64,000 nt of DNA from Spironucleus salmonicida (GCA_000497125.2 CM035316.1:1068001-1132000); one strand, 5' to 3'; shown: positions 19,776-30,852, counted from the stretch's first letter. The notes: generated from the letters alone by a model not told the origin. A program made the numbers and translations.

Positions 19776-20321
19776 TCAGACCATCTCCTCGTCGCCCTCG
19801 ATGGTGAGCCGGATCGTCCTCCCACTGCTGGGCAGCCGGATCGCCACCTGGTTGCTTCCGATCTTCTCCATGATGGACCCGCCCCGCTTCGTTTTGCTCG
19901 GCGCCGCGAATATCTGGGACGGCCGCGACGATATGCGCGAGGTGGCCAGGTGCGCCGGATGGTCCTGCCGCTTCAGCTTCGCGGTGTCGATCTTCTTGAC
20001 CGCGAAGTCGGACATTCCCATGGTCGGGTTGGGCCGCGCCGTCTGCAGGGGCGCCTGCTGGTCCTCCAGCAGCGGCGGCAGAACCTCGTCCCGGGCGAAC
20101 AGGCCCGAGACCGGCTGGCACCCGCGACCGTTCTGGTTCTTCTTCATCAGCACCCCAGGCTGGGACGGGGATGCGCGCTGCGCGACGAGCACGGGGTTCG
20201 CCATCGCCATCACCGCCGACGCCTCCGGGGGCTGCTTGTGCCCCAAGATGGCCTGCGCCTGCTCCACCTTCTACAGGTCGGTCCGGACGCGGTCGCTCAG
20301 CCTGCTGACCGTCTCGCCCAT
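19776..20321 (-). CDS. Unknown basic 181-residue protein
   Basis: The protein starts MGETVSRLSDRVRTDL and a TAG (Gln17) leads on into KVEQAQAILGHKQ. The N-terminal ~30 residues are helical. The middle is low-complexity (Pro, Gln, Ala, Asn, Arg). The C-terminal ~50 residues (SRPSQIFAAPSKTKRG, then a beta-like SNQVAIRLPSSGRTIRLTI) end acidic (EGDEEMV). The helix, linker and small C-terminal beta module resemble in layout chromosomal-passenger (Borealin-type) proteins, but no diagnostic residue supports this. The frame stays open upstream without ATG, so the start rests on the ATG behind an ATATAATAA box. Three copies with private Glu/Asp, Pro/Arg and Val/Met changes. Confidence 0.6.
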
Positions 20322-22790
20322 GTCTGGCACGCGGGTTATTATATGGTGGTGGTAATTGTTGTCCCGTAGAATGCCCACTACTTTTTCGTAGCAACATGCA
20401 GGACTGCCACTACCCACGCCAGCGCCGCCGCTTATTCTAGGCCGGGCTGTGTACCTGGCTGGGCTCGTACGCCCGCCGCCCACGAGTCCATTCGGTCCCA
20501 CAGGACGCGCGGGCTCGGTGTGCCCTCGTCCGTCGCAGCCGCCCCTACCAGAGAGTGAAATTCGACGAATGGGTCCCGTGCTAGGTGGGGTAAAGTCGTG
20601 GGCCGGACATGGGCCTGCAGAGCCCAATTCCCGCGACTACGGGAAACTCCGAATCTCCCTATCACTGCATCTGCACCAAATTCCCCAAAGCATCCAAAGG
20701 AGCAGCATATCATCGCCTGCATGGTAGGTCTGAGCTGTGGCACCTAGCACCCAGCTTATATGTCACCATAAGGAGGTCAATCTTCCACAAAAGGCTTTCA
20801 GCATTGTTACTAGCTTATCCTCTACGCCGCAGTGGAAGAGGCGAACGTCGCCTTCTTGGCGGCTAGGCTATCGAAGGGTGTTCAAATTGGAATAAGAATT
20901 CATATGTGCGAGGAGCTACACGGCTATCCCGAATAAGGTACTACGGCTGGTTAACTACCACACCAGAACCACATTTTACTGCGTTGCGCTTTTGGAAATT
21001 ATATTTATATAAGTATTTTAAACGTAGAGTGCCCTCGTGAAGAAAGCATAACGTTTCAGACTCATTCCCGGTGGTCAGCAAAGTGTACAGGACCTCGCTG
21101 CGCTGGCATCTAGTACTTACAACAGATAGCGTATGCCATCCGGTTGGTGATCCCTGGACCTAGGAATTTACTGCGACAAAACTCTCGGGACACGATGCGC
21201 GGAGAAACTACCAGGCGCTTGAGGTATTTTGCAAGCCGTGTTCATGTTTGGATCCACGGTCGGTGCTCTGAAGGTAATATTGCACTGCCTCCCAAATAAG
21301 CTCGCCTTGGGTCCCTCGGCGTAGATTCTGAAGGGCTAAGATCAAATACCTTGGCTGCACCCTTGAAGCAGTGCCACGTTGCGGGACGCCGTCCAAGGCT
21401 TTAACCGCATACGGTGTGGTGTCTCCGCTGCCCTTCGTGGTTCAGATCTAGCACGCGCGAGCTTCCAGTACGAATGAGCAGTAGACGCCCCTGGAGGACA
21501 GGCGCCCGCTTTGCAGCTGAACATGTTGCGGCAGAGTGGCAAGAATACTAAGCCGTACGACTCTTCTGACCTGTGCGTCGATGCGCAAATGAGGGCCGCC
21601 ATGCCACCAGCAGCAGGAGGCACGTAGGCCTAAGCTTAATCTTAAAATCACGCGAATTTGTCCATTAGGCTAGCCCCAAAGCCCAACAACATTCCCAGCG
21701 CTCCGTTACCTTCGTAAACTAGCCATCCTGCTTCCTCAAACTACCTGACTACCCAGGTCAGTCGTTACTGAGCGTTATGACTATGAGTACGCGGATACAA
21801 TAGCTTTTAGCAACCCTGAAAAACTACCTTCGGCCATATGGATCGTTACTAGCTGCAGGCTCTCCCTCTAACGCACAGAAAGCCCCCACTCATCCAAACG
21901 TCGCCGACGTCCAAAATCTAAGGCAACACAATGTATACTAATATGCCCTATGTGGGGATATTTGCAAAATGTCCTAATTGGAATTTCATGCTACTACGCG
22001 TACGGAGACCCTCTACCAGGCCCAAGAAACCCAAACTAGCTATTAAATATATTGGCCGTATCTCGGAGTGAAATTCCGCGTGGACAGACCAAAATGTCTA
22101 ACTCGCTATTTGGAGGCTTGCTTGCGACCAAAATATTTTCTGAGAGTAGGGTTTCACATAGTTAGTAAGTATAGCTGCATTTGGTAAGACACTTGCTCGA
22201 TGGAAATGACTCGCGAAGACTAATATTCTATCCAGGTATCAGTTTTTAGTGCAATTTTGGCAAGCTTTCTAGCACTTCGCCAGCTAAACGTTGACGAAAG
22301 GGGGTCTAGTTTACGCGCTAAGACGTACTAAACACTCCATCTCACAGGGTGGAAACAGCACTGAGCAGCTGCGCCAGAGCGTGCTCTGCGGTTGCGACTC
22401 GGAGGCATCAGCTAGTATTTAGTGCTAGCTCCACAGCACCATGCGCACTATGATTGCATAAATTTTATGCCCATCCTGCAGAGGACGGAGCTCAGGACCA
22501 AGGTGGGCGTAAGGGATGTTTCGAATCCCAGTGGTAGCATGACTAGGCGGCCTTGCGTAGTGCCCTTCTTCGCAGACCGCTGCGTGGTAGTGTTTGCTGT
22601 CGATATACGTCTAGGATGGATATAGGCTATATATGCTGTAGACTGGCTCGGATAGCACTACTACTCTGCCTTCCCCGCGGCGAACACGGTCTGGGAGAGT
22701 TGCGGCTAGTAATATGGTGCCGGGGTTCTGCTTCATTCGTGCGGGGCTCTACGCGAGTAGGGCGGTGAAAATGGTATACAAGTAAGGTCG
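20322..22790. other. 2.4 kb stretch without a convincing gene, arm B
   Basis: Reverse complement of 2432-4900 with only a few substitutions. Near-perfect conservation here reflects recent duplication or homogenisation, not selection by itself. A GGGAT-loop-ATCCC hairpin near 22515 superficially recalls a tRNA T-arm but no tRNA can be folded around it. Confidence 0.5.
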
Positions 22791-23033
22791 TCACTGGCCC
22801 AGCTCCACCTCGCCGAGCGCCTCCAGGAAGGCGCTGAGGTCCAGGTCCATGAGGTTGCTGCACTGCCGCGTCCGCGCCCCGCCCCGCGCCTGCTCCGACA
22901 GCTCCGGGGTCTCCGCGGCGCCCTGCTACGCCACGCGCTGCACCAGGACCAGCTCGATCGCCGGCACCGCCACCTTGCCGCTGAGGGCGTTCTCGAAGTC
23001 CTCCAGCCTGCTGCTCTGCGCGCACGTCCCCAT
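22791..23033 (-). CDS. Unknown 80-residue protein
   Basis: Starts MGTCAQSSRLEDFENAL, passes one TAG read as Gln in the middle (LAQRVAQQGAAE; arm B has HQRVA at this point) and ends LGQ-TGA. Two helix-like segments (LEDFENALSGKVAVPAIEL and MDLDLSAFLEALGEVEL) flank a Gly/Thr/Arg linker. Acidic overall, no TM segment. Not recognised; two amphipathic helices suggest a small protein-protein interaction module. The upstream leader TCCACTCGCCCTCCCGAA is a C-rich start context. Present in arms A and B only. Confidence 0.5.
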
Positions 23034-23144
23034 TTCGGGAGGGCGAGTGGATAATCCGAGGCCGCTGTTTCTGCCGCGGCGGCGATTTGTGTTCCGGGCA
23101 TCTACAGTGTTTCGGTCGCGGGCGGATGGGGTGCTGGCCCGCCC

Positions 23145-23561
23145 TCAGAGGTACACTGCGAGGCTGGAGAGGGCGAGGAAGGCGAGGGCGGCGAGCACCC
23201 CGAGGTTGGAGCAGAGCCCCGCCGTGGCTGCCGCGCCGCCCGCGGGGTTGGGGTAGCCCGGCAGCCGGAGCGCGGCGAGCGCGGCGTCGAACTGGCGCTT
23301 GACCCAGAAGTTCAGCAGCTGGTACGCGAGGAACGCGGCCAGCAGGGCGGTGGTGGAGAAGATGACCGTGAGCCCGAGGGCCTGGTCGCGCAGAGTGAGC
23401 CCGTTGAAGGCCATGATGAAGTAGCACGCTGCGAGGGACACCAGCAGGACCGCCGCGTCGTTCTGCTGCTTGTGGAGGAACTCGCTCATGGACACGCGGT
23501 ACTCGTAGTCCTGCAGCGAGGGCACCTGCGAGGCGGTCAGGATCGTGGACTGTGCTCCCAT
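23145..23561 (-). CDS. Three-TM small membrane protein (138 aa)
   Basis: Starts MGAQSTILTASQVPSL and ends VYL-TGA. A polar N-terminal ~40 residues (DYEYRVSMSEFLHKQQND) is followed by three hydrophobic segments at about residues 42-60, 67-88 and 118-138, with a short polar loop containing WVKRQFD. No signal peptide before the first TM, so probably co-translationally inserted with a cytosolic N-terminus. No TAR codon. Not recognised; size and layout recall small ER or Golgi membrane proteins. In arms A and B, not in copy C. Confidence 0.7.
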   Translation of the reverse strand: MGAQSTILTASQVPSLQDYEYRVSMSEFLHKQQNDAAVLLVSLAACYFIMAFNGLTLRDQALGLTVIFSTTALLAAFLAYQLLNFWVKRQFDAALAALRLPGYPNPAGGAAATAGLCSNLGVLAALAFLALSSLAVYL

Positions 23562-23993
23562 GGTGTGGGAGGGCACTCCAAGTAGCACTGCGAGGGTCTA
23601 CGGAGTAGGGCGTATGGCAGCGACCACAAGCCCGCCAGGATACCGTAGGCATATATTCACCCACGTCATGCCGGACTGCACCGAAAGGCATAGCCCGAGG
23701 TTCGTGCAGACTCAACTGGTTCGGAATAAAGTACAGGAAGCATTATTTATGCTTAGCCTTGAATTACGAGTTTCTGTCTTCAGTTTAACGATACCTATAG
23801 CCTAGGTATAGTATTTATGTTGCAACGTCAAGTCAAGAATATGATAATGGAAAGGAGAAACTAGCTTAATATAAATATTAAATACTAATAAAAGTGATAA
23901 TAAAGTATACGTTTACGTAAACTTATAGTATTGTTATATTATTTTGTAATTAGTCTGATTCGGCAAAAAAAGTTATTAGTCATTCCATAAAAT

Positions 23994-24056
23994 ATGTAGG
24001 CCAACTGCTGCAAGGGCGGAACCAAGTGCTCTGGTGACAGTCAGAGCATGAAGTGA
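23994..24056 (+). CDS. 20-residue metallothionein-like Cys peptide
   Basis: MQANCCKGGTKCSGDSQSMK with TAG-encoded Gln2 and a TGA stop. A CC doublet plus a third Cys in a small, polar, Lys/Gly/Ser peptide, resembling the 43-residue metallothionein-like peptide. The strongest support is the 3' flank: bases from the last Lys codon onward (AAGTGACCCTTTCTAATTT) match the flank of the 43-residue gene at 18 of 19 positions. It may be a very short relative or the surviving 3' end of one. Copies in both inverted arms are unchanged. Confidence 0.5.
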
Positions 24057-24232
24057 CCCTTTCTAATTTGCCTTTACACCTGCTTCTATCCTGTGTAAGG
24101 ACGTCATTATTGCCCTATAGTTGACTAAAATAAATATACATTATACTTTCCTTTAAATTAGAGCATACTCTACAATAGCATCCCGCGATGTAGGGCTTTT
24201 GTCAGAAATGAAATAAATAATGTAAATCTCAT

Positions 24233-24344
24233 TCATCCCTGAGGCTCTGGATGAGTTGGTTCTTTCGTCTTGGGCTCATGATGCATTTTATCTTTCACTT
24301 TTTAAAACATATCTTTAACCTTGTGAGGTTTTTCTGTGTCAGGC
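24233..24344 (-). pseudogene. 5'-truncated copy of 41-residue gene
   Basis: Arm B end carries the 3' two thirds of the gene at 864-989, down to its TGA, but the sequence upstream of AAGCCTGAC is unrelated and offers no in-frame ATG. A Met codon has also become GTG. The arm boundary thus cuts this gene. Confidence 0.6.
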
Positions 24345-24739
24345 TTTCTATTTTAATTTCGAGGAGAAAATCTATAAGGTATATTAATAGAAAATATTAT
24401 AATATTCTACGAGAAATTGACATTTTATGCTAGAAATCCATATTTCTGGTCTTGAGAGTAATATCAGACTTACAGAATGCAGAATCATACTGAAGTGATA
24501 TCTCACTCTCTGGTAGGGGCGGCTGCGACGGACGAGGGCACACCGAGCCCGCGCGTCCTGTGGGACCGAATGGACTCGTGGGCGGCGGGCGTACGAGCCC
24601 AGCCAGGTACACAGCCCGGCCTAGAATAAGCGGCGGCGCTGGCGTGGGTAGTGGCAGTCCTGCATGTTGCTACGAAAAAGTAGTGGGCATTCTACGGGAC
24701 AACAATTACCACCACCATATAATAACCCGCGTGCCAGAC

Positions 24740-25285
24740 ATGGGCGAGACGGTCAGCAGGCTGAGCGACCGCGTCCGGACCGACCTGTAGAAGGTGGAGC
24801 AGGCGCAGGCCATCTTGGGGCACAAGCAGCGCCCGGAGGCGTCGGCGGTGATGGCGATGGCGAACCCCGTGCTCGTCGCGCAGCGCGCATCCCCGTCCCA
24901 GCCTGGGATGCTGATGAAGAAGAACCAGAACGGTCGCGGGTGCCAGCCGGTCTCGGGCCTGTTCGCCCGGGACGAGGTTCTGCCGCCGCTGCTGGAGGAC
25001 CAGCAGGCGCCCCTGCAGACGGCGCGGCCCAACCCGACCATGGGAATGTCCGACTTCGCGGTCAAGAAGATCGACACCGCGAAGCTGAAGCGGCAGGACC
25101 ATCCGGCGCACCTGGCCACCTCGCGCATATCGTCGCGGCCGTCCCAGATATTCGCGGCGCCGAGCAAAACGAAGCGGGGCGGGTCCATCATGGAGAAGAT
25201 CGGAAGCAACCAGGTGGCGATCCGGCTGCCCAGCAGTGGGAGGACGATCCGGCTCACCATCGAGGGCGACGAGGAGATGGTCTGA
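24740..25285 (+). CDS. Unknown 181-residue basic protein, copy C
   Basis: Copy of the protein described at 19776-20321, with private Pro-to-Arg (KQRPEA) and Val-to-Met (PGMLMK) changes. Confidence 0.6.
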
Positions 25286-25415
25286 GTGAGGTGCTTTCGC
25301 GGCACCCTTCCATTCTCGCGGGCGGGTATATTATGTGCTAATTGGCGCGCAGGCCAGAGCCGCGTCCGCATTCGGAGTATATACTCGGCCCTCGCGGCGG
25401 GCCATCCCTCCGCAA

Positions 25416-25613
25416 ATGCACCTGCCGCTGCTCCTCGCGCACACGGGCACCCCGTCCCCGGCCCGGCGCTCCCCCGGCCTCGCGACGCTGCCCTACCTGC
25501 AGCAGTGCGGCCTGCGGAACCAGCGCCTGCGCTCCTCCCTGGACGAGAAGTGGGGCCAGTTCGAGGCCATCAAGGCCCGGATCCGCCGCACGGCCAGCGG
25601 GCTGCGCCAGTGA
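25416..25613 (+). CDS. Unknown 65-residue basic protein, copy C
   Basis: Copy of the protein described at 19448-19645, unchanged. Confidence 0.5.
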   Translation: MHLPLLLAHTGTPSPARRSPGLATLPYLQQCGLRNQRLRSSLDEKWGQFEAIKARIRRTASGLRQ

Positions 25614-25624
25614 GCCTCGTTTTC

Positions 25625-25984
25625 TCACTCGCACGGCCGCTCCGGGTCTGGCGCGCGGCCCTTCAGACTGCAGCCCGGCGGCCGGGGGACCCGCCGCACC
25701 CGCGTCGGCCGGTGGGAGGGCGCCTCGTGCTGGCCCAGGAAGGCGCTGATCTCGTCCGCGCGCACGACCTCGGTCCTCTGGCGCACCTGCTGCGCCTTGA
25801 TGCGCGCGATGTCCTGGCGCAAGACGACTGCGGCTGGCTTGGCCTGCTCGGGCGGGTTGGTGAAGTGCAGCGAGGGCAGCTGCCGCACGGGGTCGTACCT
25901 GCCGACCTGCAGGAGCCGGGTCTGGAGGTTGACGGCGGCGCGGTTCTGCGCGTACTGCTTCTTGAGGTGCTTCGCGGCCATCAT
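25625..25984 (-). CDS. Unknown 119-residue protein, copy C
   Basis: Copy of the protein described at 19077-19436; one private Ala-to-Val change (RTEVVRAD). Confidence 0.6.
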   Translation of the reverse strand: MMAAKHLKKQYAQNRAAVNLQTRLLQVGRYDPVRQLPSLHFTNPPEQAKPAAVVLRQDIARIKAQQVRQRTEVVRADEISAFLGQHEAPSHRPTRVRRVPRPPGCSLKGRAPDPERPCE

Positions 25985-26100
25985 GGGGCAGGTGGCAGGG
26001 GGCGTATAATAACTAATATCGGTGTTCGGCGAAAGACCGCATACTGGCTAATACACGCACTCCACATGGGACGGCGCGGGCCAAAAGATAAACCAAGAGA

Positions 26101-27828
26101 TCACTGCGCGTAGTCGAACTGCATCTTGAAGTGGTGCAGGCTGAGCTGCCTGAGGCCGGCACGGTCCACCACGCCACGGATGTCCGCCCTGCAGTCGAAG
26201 AGGAACTTGATCCAGAGCGCGGCTGCGTCCAGGTCCGAGTCGCTGTAGAGCTGCCTGGGGATCGCGAGGCGCACGAAGTTCCCGCTGACGGCCTCCACGC
26301 TCTTGTAGGGCGCGTTGCCGTGGGGCGAGTAGAACGCGGAGACGCCGAGCTCGCAGCCGCGGATGCCCTTCGCGAGCATGAGGCCGACGAGGGCGTTGCC
26401 GAGGAACTGGGCGCGCTTGTCCCTGCCGAAGAACCTGTCCACGTCGATGTACACCGCGGAGGTGCCGCAGGGGTCGAGCACGGGGATGCCGAGCGCCTTG
26501 AGCTGGGCCGCGAACCGCTGGACCTGGTCGATCCTGCCCTTGAGGTAGTTGAACTCCACGACCTGCTGGAGGCCCGCGCACGCCGCCTTGATGTCGCGGC
26601 CGGTAAGGGCGCCGTAGGTGAAGTGGCCCACCTTGAGGATGACGCCGTCCATGATCTGCTGGAGGATGCAGCCGGTCTCCTACCCCACGAACTGCCCGAA
26701 GTTAACCGACTCGGGGGCGAAGCATACCGCGCCGCCGCAGTTGGCGATGCCGTCCTTCTTGAGCGAGATGGTGAAGCCGTCCACGAGCGCGAAGGTCTTG
26801 TGCACGATCTCCCGGACGGACAGGGGCGAGTCCTCGATGGTCTTGATGAGGTAGGCGTTCTCGGCGAAGCGGCAGGCGTCCATGATGTAGGGGATACCGT
26901 GCTTCTTACAGAGGGCCGACACCGCCTCGATGTGCTGCAGCGACACGGGCTGGGAGCCGCCGGAGTTGTTGGTGATCGTGGTGAATACGATCGCGGTCTT
27001 CCCGGGGGCGGCCTCCACGTTCCGGCTGAGCAGCTCGAAGTCCCCGTCGCCGAGGTACTTGTCAGATGCGCAGTAGGTGCCATCGCGCACCTTGGGGTTG
27101 GGGTGGTTCATGAGGTTGAAGGTGACGCGGACGGTCTTGCCGTCGGGCGCGCGGAACGGCTTGTCCGTGATGTCCAGGATGTGGCCCGAGGTGGTGTCGA
27201 AGAAGTTGTTCGTGCAGATGACGTTGTAGTCGACTGCGCCCTCGATGGTCCGGTAGTCGCGGTTGACGAGGGCCTGTGCGAGTGCGGGGAACAGCTGGTT
27301 CTCGGCGCCGCGGCCCTGGTTGACGATGTAGTTGAAGTTCTTGCGGAGCTTGTACTGCTCGTTGAGGGCCTGGTTGCGGTGCTTGCCCAGGAACACCGAG
27401 GCGTAGCGCTCACCGAAGATGTCGGCCATGGTGTCGTTGAACTGGTACCAGCCCTCGTTGGAGCCGTAGGACTCGTCTCCCTGCATCATCTGGCCCCACT
27501 GCGCGGTGGTCATGGCGGAGGAGCCGGAGTCCGAGAGGAAGTCCACCTCGAGGTGGTCGGCGGGCATGTAGAAGGAGTTGAGCCCGACCTCGATGACCTT
27601 GGCGGCGCGGATCTGGAACTCTTCCCGGGGGTCCGCGGCCAGCTGGTTCTTGGGCTTGACCACGTGATTGATGAAGGGCCGGAAGGCGGAGTTGAGCGCC
27701 TGGGCCATCACGAGGAGCTCCGGGGGGATCTGGCTGACCCTGTCGGCCTGGGTAGTCTTCCAGGCCTCGAAGCGGTCGTAGAAGGACGTGAGGTAGGCGA
27801 GCTGCTGGGCGGGTTCCATGGCTTGCAT
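26101..27828 (-). CDS. tnaA: Tryptophanase, copy C
   Basis: Copy of the enzyme described at 17233-18960; the TAG at Gln383 and all motifs are kept. Confidence 0.93.
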
Positions 27829-28064
27829 TTTATGGGGGAAGGATTGAAAACGGGAGCGAAAAATTAGTCATGCTTTCGGGGCGGCAGGCGATTCCGAGGA
27901 AACTTAAGAATACTTCGAAGCTAACTGTACAACGGCGGGAGAATATCGGTATGAAGGGGAAAAGTTGGTCACCAATTATAAGTAGTTGTGCGAGTGGATA
28001 CAATTTGGGCCCGCAAGGAGTGCACCACTCCGATCTGATTTGTGATTTGGTGAGAAAGCAAGGG

Positions 28065-28418
28065 TCACTTGGCGAGCATGGCGACGATGTCCTCCTCGAT
28101 GGTCGCCTTGGGGCTCTCGACGATCCTGCCGACCTCCTGCGCGCCCTTGAAGACGACGAGGGTGGGGATGTTGGTGACCCCGAGGCGCTTGGCGATGCCC
28201 TGGGGGTCGTTCTTCTGCCTGTCGACCACGACGTCGACGATCTTGACGGCGGGGAGCGCGGCCACGATCTTCTTCAGCAGGGGCAGCGTGTAGGTGCAGT
28301 CGCCGCACCAGTCGGCGTGCACGACGGTGATGCTGAGGTCCTTGTGGGCCTGGAGGGCGGCCACGGCGGCGGCGACGGGCTCGTACCAGTCTGAGGTTTC
28401 GTACTGCGCGTAGTTCAT
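28065..28418 (-). CDS. Thioredoxin-family protein, copy C
   Basis: Copy of the protein described at 16643-16996; WCGDC intact. Confidence 0.88.
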   Translation of the reverse strand: MNYAQYETSDWYEPVAAAVAALQAHKDLSITVVHADWCGDCTYTLPLLKKIVAALPAVKIVDVVVDRQKNDPQGIAKRLGVTNIPTLVVFKGAQEVGRIVESPKATIEEDIVAMLAK

Positions 28419-28471
28419 GCGGGTGGAGCGGTGATTTAAAACCGATCGGGCCGCAAGCGTATAATACAGTG

Positions 28472-29275
28472 TCACATTCCCATCACCACGCGCTTCACCC
28501 ACATCGCGCCCGCCTCCCTCTTGAGCACCAGCACCAGCCGGCGCTCGCCCACGAACACGCTCGGGTTCCAGCCCACGCCCAGCAGCGCCCCCAGCTGCCC
28601 GTGCTGCCGCAGCGCCTCCTGCACCGCCCGGAAGCCGAAGTGGCCCGCGACCCCCGCGCCCTCGCCGGCCTGCGCGTAGCTGGCGGACACCTGGCTCATC
28701 TGCGTCCCGAGCTGCAGCGTCTTCACGCCCTCCGCGTGCAGCACCGCCACCTCCACGGTCTCGTCGCCCTCCACCAGCAGGCCGAAGAGCTGCGGCGCCC
28801 GCGCGAACAGCTGGAACTCCTGGCTGGGCGCGCCGTCGCCGAGCCCGTCCTCGACCATCTGCAGCTCCTGGACGACCGCGTTCAGGCTCTGGTTGCGCAG
28901 AAACCCGATCGGCACCTGCAGCTTCGCCTCGATCGCGTGCTCCGCGAAGTCGCTGCCCTCCTGGAAGAAGCGGGCGTCCAGGAAGGGCTTGTCGCCGGCC
29001 TCCTGGGTGAGAACGAAGCTTGCGTCGAAGTCCTGGAGGTTCTCGAGTTGGAAGATGCGGGAGAAGCGCACGCCCACCGGGTGCGAGCCGGCGAGGTCCA
29101 GGGCGCTGAAGAGGAAGGAGCTGGCGAGGCTGTAGACGCCGCCGGCCTGGGGGTCGAAGACCTGCACGGTGGCGGAGGTGGGCCGGAAGATGAAGACCGC
29201 GGTGTCCGAGAGCAGCGCCAGCAGCTGGGTGAACTGCTGGAGGTGCCGCGCCGTGAGGTAGAGCCGCAGGTGCAT
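28472..29275 (-). CDS. Putative sliding-clamp (Hus1/PCNA-like) protein, copy C
   Basis: Copy of the protein described at 15786-16589, unchanged in reading. Confidence 0.45.
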   Translation of the reverse strand: MHLRLYLTARHLQQFTQLLALLSDTAVFIFRPTSATVQVFDPQAGGVYSLASSFLFSALDLAGSHPVGVRFSRIFQLENLQDFDASFVLTQEAGDKPFLDARFFQEGSDFAEHAIEAKLQVPIGFLRNQSLNAVVQELQMVEDGLGDGAPSQEFQLFARAPQLFGLLVEGDETVEVAVLHAEGVKTLQLGTQMSQVSASYAQAGEGAGVAGHFGFRAVQEALRQHGQLGALLGVGWNPSVFVGERRLVLVLKREAGAMWVKRVVMGM

Positions 29276-29293
29276 TGTGGAGTGGGACTACGC

Positions 29294-30268
29294 TCACTGC
29301 ACCGCGTTGAAGAAGTACTGCCGCTGCTCCGCGCCGTCGTAGCAGAGGAACTTGCCGCGCTGGCACATCTCCTCCAGCCAGTCCACCTCGAAGCCCGTGA
29401 AGTCGCCCTGGCGCAGGAAGCGGAAGCCGTGCAGCTCGCACGTCCGGCCGCGGATGCGCTCGTTGATGTCCGCCGCGAAGCTCCGGTCCAGGAGGTACTT
29501 CCGCCCGTTCAGCACCTTCACCGCCCAGCCGTCCAGCCCCTCGCACACCCGGACCATCGCGTCGGGCGCGATCAGGTTCCCGCTGCGCGCCTTGTTCCAG
29601 CGCCCGTACACGCGGTCCAGCGGCATGATGCCGCGCGCCTGCATCCGGCCCAGCACCCCGTCCAGCTCGTCCCGGAGGCGGGGCAGGTCGCGCGCGGGGC
29701 TCTGGATCTGCAGGTCCAGCTCCTGGTCGATCAGCGCCACCTCGCCCTTGAGCGCGTCGTCCTGGAACCGGTTCTGGGCGATCACGCGGCGGATCTTGGC
29801 GATCAGCTCCAGCAGCGACGCCGCGTTCTGCTGCAGCTGCGCGAAGGTGTTCGAGGAGGTCGATATCGCGAACTAAAGTGCGTTGGTGAGCGCCTGCTCG
29901 CGCTGCTGCACTGGGAGGGCGGAGATAAATTTCCGGGCGGACACCTGCTGCATGGTCGCGTTGAAAAACTCGGCCAGAGCCGCAGGAGTCGCAAAGCCAT
30001 GCAGGGCGTACCGCTTCGGGCCAAAGTACAGGGTGATGCCGGCGGGGGTCCTCTGCACGTTGGTCACGTCGTGGAGGTTAAAGCAGAAGAACGCGCCCTC
30101 CACCTGTAAGTGGAGGCTGGTCTGCGTCAGGAAAGCGCGCGCCTAGCACTCCTCGAAGCTCAGGGCCGCGTCCTGGAAGACTCTTTCGTCCGAGAGTAGA
30201 TACGGGGCGTGGCGGTCGGACTCGGCGTGGGTGGAGAAATTTAGAGGGCGGAACCGCTTGATGTCCAT
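29294..30268 (-). CDS. VPS36: VPS36-like ESCRT-II subunit, copy C
   Basis: Copy of the protein described at 14793-15767, with private Gly-to-Asp (RDELDGVL) and Val-to-Leu (RGKFLCYD) changes. Both TAG codons are kept. Confidence 0.72.
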
Positions 30269-30627
30269 TCTGGCATTGGGGCGATTGGTATATAATATAT
30301 TTGGCCACTGGGGAAAATGCATCGCTCACGGTCCTAGCGTCGCCAGGCCTTGGGCGTACGCCCTCTCGGCGGAATTGGGGTCCCAATGCCGCAAGCAGCT
30401 GCCTAGCCAGCCCTGCTGCGAAGTATCCGGCCCGGGAACAGGCTGCGGCCAGCACCTTGCCCACTTAGCAAGCGGCATCGTACCGGACCGGGCGTGGCCA
30501 GCTGGGCAGCTCTGCGATACGCTCCCCTGCCATCCTGGTGTGGGGTATGGGACCTACGTAACGATGCCCGAGATTCCGGGGAGAGCGCATTTGCAGCAGA
30601 GAGGCATGGGCATGAAATTAGAAAAGG
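30269..30627. other. Intergenic GC-rich segment, copy C
   Basis: Equivalent of 10430-10788; nothing beyond the VPS36 promoter region. Confidence 0.4.
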
Positions 30628-30759
30628 TCACTTCTTGCACTGGCCCTCGGTGCAGCACTTCTTCTCTTCGTTGCACTTCTTATCGGTGCAATTCTTGTCG
30701 GTGCACTCCTTCTTCTCCTGGCAGCATTCTTTCTTGTCCTAGCAGCACTTACCCTCCAT
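30628..30759 (-). CDS. Metallothionein-like peptide (43 aa), copy C
   Basis: Copy of the peptide described at 14302-14433, identical to arm B. The repeat ends about 93 bases upstream of its start, so the copy keeps the promoter palindrome. Confidence 0.72.
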
Positions 30760-30852
30760 TGATCGAGGAAGGGGTCACCAAATCTGGAAGGAATATCCGA
30801 GTATATTCGGATAATACGCCCATGCCCGCGGTATACGATTTCGTATTGTAGG

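Larger units (their letters stand above)
13562..24344 (-). repeat. Arm B of ~10.8 kb inverted repeat
   Basis: Reverse complement of arm A (884-11660), differing by scattered substitutions. Its outer end cuts into the 41-residue gene, which is intact only in arm A. In this arm the metallothionein, VPS36, clamp, thioredoxin, tryptophanase and 119-residue genes read on the plus strand. Confidence 0.95.
24503..30852 (+). repeat. Copy C, 6.35 kb direct partial copy of arm A
   Basis: Aligns with arm A 4664-11013 at a constant offset of 19839 bases, with only substitutions visible. It contains the genes from the 181-residue protein to the metallothionein, with both ends falling in intergenic DNA. 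A 158-base unique junction separates it from arm B. At most differing sites it agrees with arm B against A; at two VPS36 sites it agrees with A. Confidence 0.95.

Noticed and set aside
884-24344. Palindrome as a transposon with terminal inverted repeats
   Set aside because: The arms contain housekeeping genes, no transposase, integrase or reverse transcriptase is visible, and no target-site duplication is seen at the ends; a segmental inverted duplication fits better.
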